Below are positions 1-7,310 of a stretch of 15,165 nt of DNA, piece after piece. Positions within the stretch are counted from its first letter, which is position 1. The number at the start of each line of letters is the position of its first letter. Made by a program: the position numbers and the translations under genes. This stretch comes from AWTP1-13 sp035550075. GTDB taxonomy: Bacteria > Pseudomonadota > Alphaproteobacteria > Rhizobiales > Hyphomicrobiaceae. A model generated the notes under the pieces. It did no database searches and was not told where the DNA came from. It was given only the letters and a program-made list of their open reading frames with translations. The stretch covers positions 1-15,165 of the forward strand of contig DASZQG010000133.1 in the NCBI GenBank assembly GCA_035550075.1. Direction: 5' to 3'.

Positions 1-388
1 CGCTGAGTCGGTCCCGCCCGTGCCAACTCGTCCTCTTTGCCGAATCGGATACCGCGAAGGCGTAAGCACTATTTGGCTTGAACTGAAAGCGCTTTGCCTC
101 TTCAAAGCTGCTTCCAAGAAAACCTCGATGGCGACGAAAAAGTGAGGTGCCGAGATCGAGCATCGATTCGTCCGGAGGAAGATAAAACTGCATTGTCACG
201 ATCTTATTTAGGCCGTCGGGATGTGGCTTAATCCGATATTCTTGCGTGTCGCGGTAGAGGGTCAACTCGTACTCGCATTCCATCTCGCGCACGGCGGACT
301 CCGACATGCCGAAGCGATCCGCTATGTCCGGCGCCAGCTTCTCAAACAAGGACCCTCGCAGCGCGCCATCCGTCTCTTGAATAGAGCA
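1..388 (-). CDS. Partial 2OG-Fe(II)-dioxygenase-like protein (C-terminus off window, 5' end unclear)
   Basis: Read on the minus strand, the open frame from 388 down to the left edge encodes a stretch resembling 2-oxoglutarate/Fe(II) dioxygenases. It contains KPHPDGLNKIVTMQFYLP (the HxD iron pair, codons at 215-223), then DLGTSLFRRH, and SWHG (the likely distal iron His, codon at 20-22). That spacing of HxD and a downstream His is typical of the family; the Arg that binds 2-oxoglutarate would lie beyond the window. An in-frame stop sits at 389-391 and no good start follows it: candidates are TTG at 347-349 or ATG at 305-307, both inside what looks like conserved sequence. A well-spaced GAGGGAG (407-413) and ATG (397-399) lie just upstream but in another frame, so a frameshift or 5' truncation is possible. 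The substrate cannot be inferred. The plus-strand frame over 221-670 is its shadow. Confidence 0.6.
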
Positions 389-443
389 TCAATCGACATC
401 GTGGCGCTCCCTCGTACCGTGTTCGAAGCTAGCACCGGGGGCT

Positions 444-677
444 ACACCTGTCATGAGCGCGGGACATATCCCTGTGCATTTTCCAAGGGTTGTGGCGAAT
501 TAGCGGCCCTGACCGGGCTTGTGTGCCCAGCGGCGAGTGCGTGTGCTGAGGCCAAGAGGGACGCGCCAAGCAAGCGCGTTGATCGGGCTTATCCCTCCGC
601 GTCATGCCGAAGGCATGCCTTCAGGATGACGCTCGGCCGGGATAACGGATGCAGGCGACGGCCGGGATGACAGGTGT
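444..677. repeat. MITE-like element with terminal inverted repeats
   Basis: ACACCTGTCAT at 444-454 and its exact reverse complement ATGACAGGTGT at 667-677 bound a 234-base stretch. The right end read inward continues as TCCCGGCCGTC and resembles the short palindromic intergenic repeats of rhizobial genomes (recognised from memory, not searched). The interior carries a strong palindrome. No target-site duplication is evident and there is no coding capacity, so mobilisation, if any, would need an enzyme supplied in trans. Confidence 0.4.
589..645. repeat. Nested palindrome, probable intergenic palindromic repeat
   Basis: The core at 599-632 is a near-perfect palindrome: arms GCGTCATGCCGAAGGCA and TGCCTTCAGGATGACGC differ from full complementarity at only a couple of internal positions. 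An outer pair, TTATCCC (589-595) and GGGATAA (639-645), extends it. No T-run follows on either strand, so a repetitive element is more likely than a terminator. Confidence 0.5.
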
Positions 678-725
678 GCGGGTGCGAGGAGGCTTTACAG
701 CAACCGGGGGAGCGCGCGGAGTTTG

Positions 726-750
726 CCGCCGCTGCGTCGAGGTGCGGCGG
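726..750 (-). terminator. GC-rich hairpin after the lipoprotein gene
   Basis: CCGCCGC (726-732) pairs with GCGGCGG (744-750) around an 11-base loop, just past the stop codon of the minus-strand lipoprotein gene. No U-tract follows on the minus strand, so it is at best a weak terminator or a 3'-end stabiliser. Confidence 0.25.
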
Positions 751-755
751 TCCGC

Positions 756-1280
756 TCAGGCTTTGCAGCGACGCTTGCGCTCAGCCCGCAGCTCGCGTTC
801 GACCGTAGCGTTCAGCGCCAGCACACGGATTGCCTGATCCGGCGTCACGCCCGGAACCGGCGTGGCGAAGGTCTTGGCCGCCGCTTCCGTCTCATGCACC
901 GCGTGAGAAAGCTCCCGGCAGTTGAGCCTGGTGCGCAGGGCGCGATAGGCAAAGAGCCGCGTGCCATTCGCATAGGCGGTTGGCGCTTCGGGCTGGGCGA
1001 TCCAGTGCCGCTTTGGGTCACTGACCATCGCCTGCAGGAGCAGTTTGCATTGATCGGGTGTGCCGCAGGTGCTCGCCTGCGGCTTGGAGGGTGCGGCTGC
1101 GGGGCGCACCGGTTCCGACGATGGCGCCGTATCCTTGAGGGAAAGTTGTTGGGGCTCTGCTCCGCCCAGGGCGACAGGCTGCTGGCTGTACCCCCGACAG
1201 CCGAAAAGCAGCAACCCCGCAACGACCGGCGCCATGACACTGACGCGACGCCGCAAACCGTACAAAGCAAACCCACACAT
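756..1280 (-). CDS. Small hypothetical lipoprotein
   Basis: A 174-residue protein with a lipoprotein signal: positive residues (RRR, 10-12), a hydrophobic stretch and a lipobox LFGC with Cys28 as the lipidated residue. It is therefore expected to be membrane-anchored on the periplasmic side. A low-complexity Pro/Ala/Ser linker (about 50-70) follows, then a C-terminal domain with Cys72, Cys78, Cys121 and Cys172, which could form two disulfides after export. I do not recognise the family and assign no function. The ATG at 1278-1280 gives the full signal peptide; an internal ATG at residue 16 would leave it without its basic N-region. It follows pccB on the same strand after 160 bases and may have its own promoter. 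Confidence 0.7.
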   Translation of the reverse strand: MCGFALYGLRRRVSVMAPVVAGLLLFGCRGYSQQPVALGGAEPQQLSLKDTAPSSEPVRPAAAPSKPQASTCGTPDQCKLLLQAMVSDPKRHWIAQPEAPTAYANGTRLFAYRALRTRLNCRELSHAVHETEAAAKTFATPVPGVTPDQAIRVLALNATVERELRAERKRRCKA

Positions 1281-1364
1281 CGTCCCGCAATCCCGGGCAA
1301 GCGCAACCTGCCACGATCTTGCGATACAGCTGCTAAGAAACCGCTAACCAAACCGGTCCTGGGC

Positions 1365-1382
1365 GGGATCGCACGCGATCCC
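1365..1382. repeat. Short perfect dyad between lipoprotein gene and pccB
   Basis: GGGATCGC and GCGATCCC flank a 2-base centre. The dyad lies downstream of pccB and upstream of the lipoprotein gene. There is no T-run, so it could be an operator-like site or chance in GC-rich DNA. Confidence 0.25.
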
Positions 1383-1440
1383 AAGCGAACCGCATATACC
1401 AGCAGCACGGCACGGCACGGCGCGGCGGCGCCCCGATGCG

Positions 1441-2973
1441 CTACAGCGGGATATTGTCGTGCTTCTTCCAGGGAGTCTCGACGGTCTTGCTGCGTAACAT
1501 GTTGAGCGCGCGGCAGAGACGGCGGCGGGTCGTGCGCGGCAGGATCACATCGTCGATATAGCCCCGCTCCGCGGCGATGAACGGATTGGCGAAGCGATCC
1601 TGGTACTCCTTGATGCGCCCGGCGATCTTCTTGGCGTCGCTCAGTTCGGCGCGATAGAGGATTTCCACCGCGCCCTTGGCGCCCATCACCGCGATCTCGG
1701 CGGTCGGCCAGGCATAGTTGACGTCGCCGCGGATGTGCTTGGAACTCATCACGTCGTAGGCGCCGCCATAGGCTTTGCGCGTAATCACTGTCACTTTCGG
1801 CACGGTGGCCTCGGAATAAGCGAACAGCAACTTGGCGCCGTGCTTGATCAGCCCGCCGTATTCCTGCGCCGTGCCGGGGAGGAAGCCGGGCACGTCGACA
1901 AAGGTGATCAGGGGGATGTCAAAGCAATCGCAGAAGCGCACGAAGCGCGCGGCCTTGCGCGAGGCGTCCGAGTCGAGGACGCCGGCGAGCACCATCGGCT
2001 GGTTGGCGATGACGCCGACTGTGCGACCTTCCATGCGCGCGAAGCCGGTGACGATGTTCTTGGCGAACGCCTCCTGGATCTCGAAGAAATCGCCTTCATC
2101 GACGACCTTCAGGATCAGCTCCTTGATGTCGTAGGGCTTGTTGGGATTGTCGGGAACCAGGGTATCGAGCGACGGTTCAAGCCGCTCGGGACTGTCGCGG
2201 GTCGGCAGCTCCGGCACGCCGGACTGGTTGCTCGAGGGCAGAAAGTCCAGCAACCGGCGCATCTGCAGCAGCGCCTCGACATCGTTCTCGTAAGCGCGGT
2301 CAGCAATAGACGACCTGGTGGTATGCACGCGCGCCCCGCCAAGCTCCTCGGCAGTGACCGTCTCGTTCGTCACCGTCTTCACCACGTCGGGCCCGGTCAC
2401 GAACATGTAGCTCGTGTCCTTGACCATGAAGATGAAATCGGTCATCGCCGGCGAGTAGACGTCGCCGCCCGCGCACGGCCCCCTGATGACGGAGATCTGG
2501 GGGATGACGCCGGAGGCCACGACGTTGCGCAGGAAGACCTCGCCATAGCCGCCGAGTGCCGCGACACCCTCCTGGATGCGCGCGCCGCCGGCGTCGAACA
2601 GGCCGATGATCGGCGCACGGTTGCGCAGCGCCATATCCTGGATCTTCATGATCTTGGCGGCGTGGGTCTCCGACAGGGAGCCGCCGAACACCGTAAAATC
2701 CTTGGCGAACACATATACGGTGCGGCCGTTGATGGTGCCCCAGCCCGTGACGACCCCGTCACCTGGGATCTTGGTCTTCTCCATGCCGAAGTCGGCGCAG
2801 CGGTGCTCCACGTACATGTCGAACTCCTCGAAGGATTTGTCATCCATCAGGAGATCGATCCGCTCGCGCGCCGTCAGCTTGCCGCGCTTGTGCTGCGCTT
2901 CGATGCGCGCTTGGCCGCCGCCGAGCCGGGCGGTCGACCCGCGCCGCTCCAGCTCTTCCAAAACTTCTTTCAT
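1441..2973 (-). CDS. pccB: Propionyl-CoA carboxylase, beta (carboxyltransferase) subunit
   Basis: This 510-residue protein is the carboxyltransferase subunit of a biotin-dependent acyl-CoA carboxylase. It moves CO2 from biotin on the alpha subunit to propionyl-CoA, giving (S)-methylmalonyl-CoA for the methylmalonyl pathway. It has the full crotonase-like tandem: N-half with GGSLSETHAAKI and LFDAGGARIQEG, C-half with VDVPGFLPGTAQEYGG and RKAYGGAYDVMSSKH, and the typical PccB end KKHDNIPL. Asp at about residue 407, in GGAYDVM, matches the position known from Streptomyces PccB to favour propionyl- over acetyl-CoA. Length is normal. The start MKEVLEELE fits the family, although the Shine-Dalgarno is weak. 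The biotin-carrying alpha subunit is not in this window. It lies 105 bases downstream of the ATP12 gene on the same strand. Confidence 0.95.
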   Translation of the reverse strand: MKEVLEELERRGSTARLGGGQARIEAQHKRGKLTARERIDLLMDDKSFEEFDMYVEHRCADFGMEKTKIPGDGVVTGWGTINGRTVYVFAKDFTVFGGSLSETHAAKIMKIQDMALRNRAPIIGLFDAGGARIQEGVAALGGYGEVFLRNVVASGVIPQISVIRGPCAGGDVYSPAMTDFIFMVKDTSYMFVTGPDVVKTVTNETVTAEELGGARVHTTRSSIADRAYENDVEALLQMRRLLDFLPSSNQSGVPELPTRDSPERLEPSLDTLVPDNPNKPYDIKELILKVVDEGDFFEIQEAFAKNIVTGFARMEGRTVGVIANQPMVLAGVLDSDASRKAARFVRFCDCFDIPLITFVDVPGFLPGTAQEYGGLIKHGAKLLFAYSEATVPKVTVITRKAYGGAYDVMSSKHIRGDVNYAWPTAEIAVMGAKGAVEILYRAELSDAKKIAGRIKEYQDRFANPFIAAERGYIDDVILPRTTRRRLCRALNMLRSKTVETPWKKHDNIPL

Positions 2974-3078
2974 GCCAGCCGCCCCGAATCGCGGTTTCCG
3001 AAGGTCCCCAGGGGCATACCATGCGCGGTTTGAGGCGCAAAAGGGTGGTCAAATCAGGGTAAGCGCGGCCCCGGCCGG

Positions 3079-3846
3079 CTAGCCGGGACCGGGCCGTCGC
3101 AGCAGCGCCAGCAGGCGGCTGGCAGCCTCCATCTCGCCCCAGCGGCGCGCACGGCGGGCGGCGGCCTCGGCGTCTTCACCCCACTTGGCGATCTGCCAGT
3201 CCTCATCGACGTGTGCCGCCGCCCAGGCCTCTGCGACGGTCAGACGGTCGTGGACGTGGGCCAGCGCCAGCAGCGCCGAGCCCATCAAGGCCGTCATCAG
3301 ATGCAAAGCGCACAGGCCGAAGGCATCGTAAGCTTCGAGCGCGCGGGCAACCGCCGTGACAGCCTCGTCGGGCTGGCGCACCGGCATCACCCCGCTGGAC
3401 GTCGCCAGCCGAACCCCGAGGGTGTCGCGCGCCCATGCCAGCACGCCGTCCCATGCCTGCGCCTGCCGCCGCACCAACTCATCCGGCGTCTCGGCGCGAT
3501 AGCACACCAGATCACTGGCGCCATAGCCGGCGATCTCGGCGCGAATCTGCGCCTCGCGTCCACGGATGCCGTCGATCGCCGTGTTGCAGAGCGCCGTCAG
3601 GGGCATCGACACCGGGTCGATGATAGCCACCTGCGCGCGCCATTCCTCCGCGACGGCCTCCGCCAGCGCCTGCGTCGGCACCGCGAACTGGGCCTTTGCC
3701 GGCGTGCGGATGGGCCTGCCGTCGAGGAGGATGCGGAGGCCGACAGGCGTGGCCGCCTCAACGGCGACCGCCGTGTAGAATCGCGCGGGCAGGTTGCGCG
3801 CGGGCGCGCCGCTGCGGGCCTGCTTCGAACCGTTGCCGCCCGTCAT
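3079..3846 (-). CDS. ATP12-family F1-ATPase assembly chaperone
   Basis: A 255-residue protein of the ATP12 family, whose mitochondrial members bind the alpha subunit of F1 ATP synthase during assembly; bacterial members are mostly alphaproteobacterial. Recognisable segments are RFYTAVAVE (22-30), DGRPIRTPAKAQFAVPT (42-58), LAEAVAEEW (61-69), the DPVSMPLTALCNTAID run (77-92) and the C-terminal DWQIAKWGEDAEAAARRARR stretch. No signal peptide or membrane segment is seen, so it is cytoplasmic. Its start codon overlaps the stop of the upstream HAD phosphatase gene in an ATGA (3843-3846), implying translational coupling. The RluC-HAD-ATP12 gene order is, from memory, common in Rhizobiales. Confidence 0.9.
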   Translation of the reverse strand: MTGGNGSKQARSGAPARNLPARFYTAVAVEAATPVGLRILLDGRPIRTPAKAQFAVPTQALAEAVAEEWRAQVAIIDPVSMPLTALCNTAIDGIRGREAQIRAEIAGYGASDLVCYRAETPDELVRRQAQAWDGVLAWARDTLGVRLATSSGVMPVRQPDEAVTAVARALEAYDAFGLCALHLMTALMGSALLALAHVHDRLTVAEAWAAAHVDEDWQIAKWGEDAEAAARRARRWGEMEAASRLLALLRRPGPG

Positions 3847-4523
3847 GCGAAGCTCCGCTGCGCGGCAAACAATGCTTCGAGGATCGCGATCAGGGTCGCG
3901 CTGCTGGACGCGACCGCGTGCGCGCCTGCCGCCTGCAGGTGCTGAGCGTCATGGTAGCCCCACGCGACCCCTACGGAACCGACGCCCGCGTTACGCGCCA
4001 TCTCGATGTCGTAAGTGGAGTCCCCGATCATCACGGTCGCGCCCGGCTCCGACGCCCCCTCCGCCATCGCGCGCAGGATCATCGAGGGGTGCGGCTTGGA
4101 GGGGTTATCGTCCGCCGTCTGGATGGTGTGGAAATGGCCAACCCAGTCCTCGCGCTCAAGAATGCGCGCGACACCCCGGCGCGATTTCCCGGTGGCGATC
4201 CCGAGCAGGACGTCGTTGCGCGCGGCCAGCGCCTCCACCACCTCGGCCATCCCCTCAAACAGCGGGTCTTGCGTCGCCGCAACCGCGCGCTGCTGTCCGA
4301 AAGCGGCGCGGTAGAGTTCGGCAAGCTCGCGCTGCACGGCCGGTGCCTGCTCCGGCGCCAGGGTGGCAAAGGCCTGCGGCAGCGACAGGCCGACAATGCT
4401 CAGGATGGCTGCGCGGGCAGGCACAGCGAGCTGCAGCGACGCAAACGCATGCTCCATCGCCGCGCAAATGCTGTGCTGGCTGTCGACCAGCGTGCCGTCG
4501 CAATCAAAAATGACGAGCTTCAT
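3843..4523 (-). CDS. HAD-family hydrolase (phosphoglycolate-phosphatase-like)
   Basis: This is a 226-residue HAD-superfamily phosphatase with a helical cap. Motif I is DCDGT (Asp7 nucleophile, Asp9 acid/base), motif II the Thr in GIATGKS, motif III the Lys in NPSKPHP, and motif IV is GDSTYDIEMA with the Mg-binding acids. It resembles phosphoglycolate phosphatase and related small-metabolite phosphatases; the substrate cannot be told from sequence. I chose ATG at 4521-4523 because MKLVIFDCDGT matches the usual N-terminus. A GTG at 4542-4544 would add seven residues. Neither start has a strong Shine-Dalgarno. It overlaps the ATP12 gene by 4 bases and lies 111 bases after the RluC-type gene. Confidence 0.92.
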   Translation of the reverse strand: MKLVIFDCDGTLVDSQHSICAAMEHAFASLQLAVPARAAILSIVGLSLPQAFATLAPEQAPAVQRELAELYRAAFGQQRAVAATQDPLFEGMAEVVEALAARNDVLLGIATGKSRRGVARILEREDWVGHFHTIQTADDNPSKPHPSMILRAMAEGASEPGATVMIGDSTYDIEMARNAGVGSVGVAWGYHDAQHLQAAGAHAVASSSATLIAILEALFAAQRSFA

Positions 4524-4634
4524 GGCGCGAGGCTTATAACACACCTGAGGTTGGGGGCACGGCTGGCAACGGCGGCGTTTTGCCCGGCGTGCATCCAGGA
4601 TGCCGGCGCGCAGCCGGTAGCATTGAGCAGGGCT

Positions 4635-5630
4635 TCAGGCCCGGTCGGCGTCGTAGCGGCCCGCGTCGAGCCCGAGCAGCTCCCAGGTACGGCGCATGTG
4701 ATCGGGAAGGGGGGCCGTCACATCGATGGTAGCGCCCCCGGCGGGATGGGGCACGACAATGCGCCGCGCGTGCAGATGCAGCTTCGGCTCGACGCCGCTG
4801 TCGGTCAGAGCCTCGAGCCCAGCGTACTTGTTGTCACCCACGATCGGATGACCAATCAGCGCCATGTGGGCGCGAAGTTGATGCTGGCGCCCGGTGACCG
4901 GCTTCAGCGACACCCACGCGGCCTTGTGCGCGACGCGGTCGATCACGGCATAGTGCGTGGTGGCGTGCATAGCCTTGTCCTGCTCGCCCGGCTGGGCCTT
5001 GCGGACGCGGTCACCGTCCGGGCTGGGGGCCTTCACAAGCGGGCTGTCGACCTTTCCTTGCGGCGGCCTCGGCACGCCTTTCACCAGCGCCCAGTACGTC
5101 TTGGCGGCCGCGCGAGTCTGGAAGGTACGGCCGAGCTTGGCAGCCGCGCCCCGCGTCTTGGCCACCAGCAGCACGCCCGTCGTATCACGGTCGAGGCGAT
5201 GGACAAGGCGCGGGCGCTCGCCGAAGCGGTCGGCCATTCCGGCAAGCAGGCCGTCGATATGGCGGCGGGTGCCGGTCCCGCCCTGCACGGCGATGCCATA
5301 GGGCTTGTTCAGCACCAGTACGTGCTCGTCCTCGAACAGGATCAGGCGCTCGATGAAGTCGCGGTCGGCCTTGGATAGACCCGGAGGCGGCGCCAGCGAC
5401 GGCGCGCGCGCGGGAGGCTTGCGCACCACTGACGGCACCCGCACCTGCTGCCCCGCCTCCAGGCGCGCATTGGCCTGCACGCGCTTACTGTCAACCCGGA
5501 CCTGGCCCGAGCGCAGAAGCTTCTGAAGATAGGTGTAGCCGACGTCGGGGAAGTGCACACGGAACCAGCGGTCGAGCCGCAAGCCCGATTCATCGGGAGC
5601 CACGATGATGGTCTCGACCGGCGCGCTCAT
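4635..5630 (-). CDS. RluC/RluD-family 23S rRNA pseudouridine synthase
   Basis: A 331-residue RluA-superfamily enzyme that isomerises uridine to pseudouridine in large-subunit rRNA. An N-terminal S4 RNA-binding domain (about 15-70, including YLQKLLRSGQVRVDSKRV) is joined by a Pro-rich linker to the catalytic domain (about 100-270). The catalytic Asp147 lies in RLVHRLDRDTTG, and LNKPYGIAVQGG and KPVTGRQHQLRAH are further family motifs. Length and layout fit RluC (23S positions 955/2504/2580 in E. coli), but RluC and RluD cannot be separated by eye. It is the first gene of a likely RluC-HAD-ATP12 run on the minus strand. Confidence 0.92.
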   Translation of the reverse strand: MSAPVETIIVAPDESGLRLDRWFRVHFPDVGYTYLQKLLRSGQVRVDSKRVQANARLEAGQQVRVPSVVRKPPARAPSLAPPPGLSKADRDFIERLILFEDEHVLVLNKPYGIAVQGGTGTRRHIDGLLAGMADRFGERPRLVHRLDRDTTGVLLVAKTRGAAAKLGRTFQTRAAAKTYWALVKGVPRPPQGKVDSPLVKAPSPDGDRVRKAQPGEQDKAMHATTHYAVIDRVAHKAAWVSLKPVTGRQHQLRAHMALIGHPIVGDNKYAGLEALTDSGVEPKLHLHARRIVVPHPAGGATIDVTAPLPDHMRRTWELLGLDAGRYDADRA

Positions 5631-5721
5631 CGAGGCAGCTCGCTTGCGCTCGACGGAGGCGCCAGTCCACCGCGGTGCGCGCGCTCCAAGCCGAAGCGCG
5701 GCATGATTGTAAAGGGGATTC

Positions 5722-6594
5722 TCACTTCGTCCCTTCTGCCTCGAGAACCCTGGCGAGCACCGGACGCAGGTACGACAGGAATCGCTGCGGGTCCTCGCTC
5801 ATGGGGAAATGACCGAGCCCCTCCATGATGACGGCCTGCGTGCCGGGAATCCGCTCTGCCAGCTCGCGCGTGTCGGCGGGCGTGCAGGAGTAGTCGTATT
5901 CACCGGTGAGCAGGTACAGCGGACAGGCCTTCGTGTCGATGCTGGAGACACGCGCGCGCACGTCGCCGTCGGCGGTGTAGAAATGCAGATCGCCTTTGAA
6001 GACGCCCGGTCCGCTCTGCATGTAGTGCCAGATCGTCTCCCAGCGGTCCGCTTCGGGCACCGATGGAGCGACCAGGCCCGAGACGATCGCACCGCACACC
6101 TCGCCTCCGTGCACGTCGGGCCGGTGCAGCCACTGCAGGTCATAGTAGGGGTGCGCATGGGCCGCGGACTCCAGCCCGATCAAAGCTCGGAAGCGCGTAG
6201 CGTGCTCCAGGGCTAGGTGCAGCACGATGCGGCCGCCGATGGAGCACCCCATCACCACCGGCCGGTCCAGTCCCAGTGCGTCGACCACGCTCATGACGGT
6301 GTCGACATAGGCCCGCGAGCTCAGCCGATATTCGGCCTTGTGCCAGCCGACCGGCGGCGACGATTTGCCATGCCGCGGCAGGTCGAAGGCAATGACGCGG
6401 AAGCGCGAGAGCATCTCGGCATCGTTGAAAAGGCCACGAAACTGGCGGCTATCCGCGCCGGCAGTATGCAGGCAGAGCAATGGGACGCCCTGGCCGGCTT
6501 CCTCCACGTAGAGGCGATGGGGCAGGCCATGGATGGCAAGGCGCAGATAGCGGCCGACAATCGGCTCGAAGTTGGGCGCGGCGGTGCCGGTCAT
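5722..6594 (-). CDS. Alpha/beta-fold hydrolase
   Basis: A 290-residue alpha/beta hydrolase with a complete predicted triad: Ser118 in GCSIGG (nucleophile elbow), Asp234 in GEYDYS and His262 in GLGHFP. LCLHTAGADS (39-49) supplies the oxyanion-hole region and FDLPRHGKS the usual second strand-turn. There is no signal peptide, so it acts in the cytoplasm. Members of this group hydrolyse esters or C-C bonds in small hydrophobic compounds; the substrate is unknown. The start MTGTAAPNFEP at 6592-6594 is chosen because it overlaps the stop of the upstream SCP2-like gene in ATGA and because the longer upstream reading has no family resemblance. The coupling suggests the two proteins work on the same lipid-like or acyl substrate (inference). 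Confidence 0.88.
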   Translation of the reverse strand: MTGTAAPNFEPIVGRYLRLAIHGLPHRLYVEEAGQGVPLLCLHTAGADSRQFRGLFNDAEMLSRFRVIAFDLPRHGKSSPPVGWHKAEYRLSSRAYVDTVMSVVDALGLDRPVVMGCSIGGRIVLHLALEHATRFRALIGLESAAHAHPYYDLQWLHRPDVHGGEVCGAIVSGLVAPSVPEADRWETIWHYMQSGPGVFKGDLHFYTADGDVRARVSSIDTKACPLYLLTGEYDYSCTPADTRELAERIPGTQAVIMEGLGHFPMSEDPQRFLSYLRPVLARVLEAEGTK

Positions 6595-6980
6595 GCGCGC
6601 GTCCCCTCGGCAGGTGCGCGGCGCGGCAGCGCGAGCAGATCTTTGAAGTACTGGAGGTTTGCCATGAACACGTGCTGATCCCCCTCGATGCGCAGTTTGC
6701 CGAACCGAAGCATCGCCAGCAGGTCGTGACTGCCGGGCGGAGGATCGGCCTGCCAGAACGCGGCCCAAGCCTCAGCGGGCGCGCGAAGCGCAAATCCCCA
6801 GGCTGGCATGACAAACGGGCCGCGCTCCACGCGCTCGATGCGTCCGCGATGTATGTGCACAAGAAAATCGGTCCCGCCGGTGTCCAAGAGAAAGGCGACG
6901 CTGACGTAGCGCCCTCGCTGGGTGAGCCAGGCATCGTTGTTGGCCAGAGATGACCATCGTTCAACGGCGAGCATGACCAT
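6591..6980 (-). CDS. SCP2-like sterol/lipid-carrier domain protein
   Basis: A 129-residue protein resembling a stand-alone SCP2 (sterol carrier protein 2)-type fold: beta-strand-rich RYVSVAFLLDTGGTDFLVHI and RGRIERVERGPF, then an amphipathic C-terminal part with LLAMLRFGKLRIEGD and LQYFKDLLALP. SCP2 domains hold hydrophobic ligands in a pocket. The ATG at 6978-6980 is preferred because AAAGGA lies about 5 bases before it; the frame could extend to 7061 but that part has no such support. It is translationally coupled (ATGA, 6591-6594) to the alpha/beta hydrolase and diverges from the Crp-type regulator. The family call rests on general pattern only, and the ligand is unknown. Confidence 0.7.
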   Translation of the reverse strand: MVMLAVERWSSLANNDAWLTQRGRYVSVAFLLDTGGTDFLVHIHRGRIERVERGPFVMPAWGFALRAPAEAWAAFWQADPPPGSHDLLAMLRFGKLRIEGDQHVFMANLQYFKDLLALPRRAPAEGTRA

Positions 6981-7041
6981 GGCTGTCCTTTTTTGGCAAA
7001 CGGACGATTGGCGCGGCCTGCAGGGCTCAGTGGCACCCCGA

Positions 7042-7071
7042 CTGACACCGTAAAACCCCACCCGGCTTAAT
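7042..7071 (+). promoter_or_regulatory. Candidate sigma-70-type promoter for leader/regulator
   Basis: CTGACA (7042-7047, five of six matches to TTGACA) and CTTAAT (7066-7071, four of six matches to TATAAT) are separated by 18 bases. Transcription from here would begin near 7078 and give a leader of about 240 nt before the regulator's ATG. Predicted by eye only. Confidence 0.3.
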
Positions 7072-7188
7072 TCGTCTCGGTTCGGCCGATCTGTCCCCGT
7101 CGGGACTGACGGCGGAGATTGTCATCTGCTTATGTGAGTCTAGGCGTGAGGCCACCTCCGTCATCGGCGGACGGCTCCATGCGGGGTA

Positions 7189-7206
7189 GCGGCCTCTCCA
7201 GGCCGC
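7189..7206 (+). other. Leader hairpin 1
   Basis: GCGGCCT and AGGCCGC form a perfect 7-bp stem with a CTCC tetraloop. It lies three bases before a second, larger hairpin. Confidence 0.45.
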
Positions 7207-7209
7207 GAA

Positions 7210-7240
7210 GGGCCACAGAGACCGCGGGGCTCTGTGGCCC
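7210..7240 (+). other. Leader hairpin 2 (11-bp perfect stem)
   Basis: GGGCCACAGAG (7210-7220) pairs perfectly with CTCTGTGGCCC (7230-7240) around a 9-base loop. No T-run follows on either strand, so it is not itself a terminator. An 11-bp perfect stem is unlikely by chance and may be an RNA element or a protein-binding dyad. Confidence 0.55.
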
Positions 7241-7277
7241 ATTGATACCTCCGAACTCCCGAAAGACAAATTGCATC

Positions 7278-7310
7278 CGCGCCTGCTATTCTCGGCGCGT
7301 TCTTTTTTTT
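7278..7310 (+). terminator. Intrinsic-terminator-like hairpin just before the Crp-type gene
   Basis: CGCGCC (7278-7283) pairs with GGCGCG (7294-7299) around a 10-base loop and is followed at once by TTCTTTTTTTT. This is the classic layout of a rho-independent terminator on the plus strand. It ends 9 bases before the regulator's ATG, and no upstream plus-strand gene needs terminating. It therefore points to attenuation of the regulator or to the 3' end of a small RNA. Confidence 0.5.

Larger units (their letters stand above)
389..755. other. Gene-free stretch with repeats
   Basis: I see no convincing gene on either strand in these 367 bases between the dioxygenase-like fragment and the lipoprotein gene. 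The stretch holds a repeat bounded by 11-bp inverted repeats (444-677), a nested palindrome (589-645) and a hairpin near the lipoprotein 3' end (726-750). Confidence 0.6.

Noticed and set aside
221..670. Plus-strand open frame of 149 codons
   Set aside because: It is antisense to the dioxygenase-like fragment and runs through the repeat region; the protein has no recognisable pattern.
845..1408. Second minus-strand frame overlapping the lipoprotein gene
   Set aside because: No signal peptide or domain pattern, low-complexity Arg/Pro/Ser content, and out of phase with the better-supported lipoprotein.
723..1505. Plus-strand open frame of 260 codons over the lipoprotein gene
   Set aside because: Arg/Ala-rich composition typical of an antisense frame in GC-rich DNA; the minus-strand reading has a proper lipoprotein signal.
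1735..3033. Plus-strand open frame of 432 codons opposite pccB
   Set aside because: His/Asp/Arg-rich antisense shadow of a clearly identified carboxylase subunit.
3070..3085. CCGGCTAGCCGG palindrome at the ATP12 stop codon
   Set aside because: Overlaps the stop codon and has no T-run; a short GC palindrome is expected by chance at this base composition.
3696..5378. Plus-strand open frame of 560 codons opposite the HAD and RluC genes
   Set aside because: It covers two well-identified genes on the other strand and shows no domain of its own.
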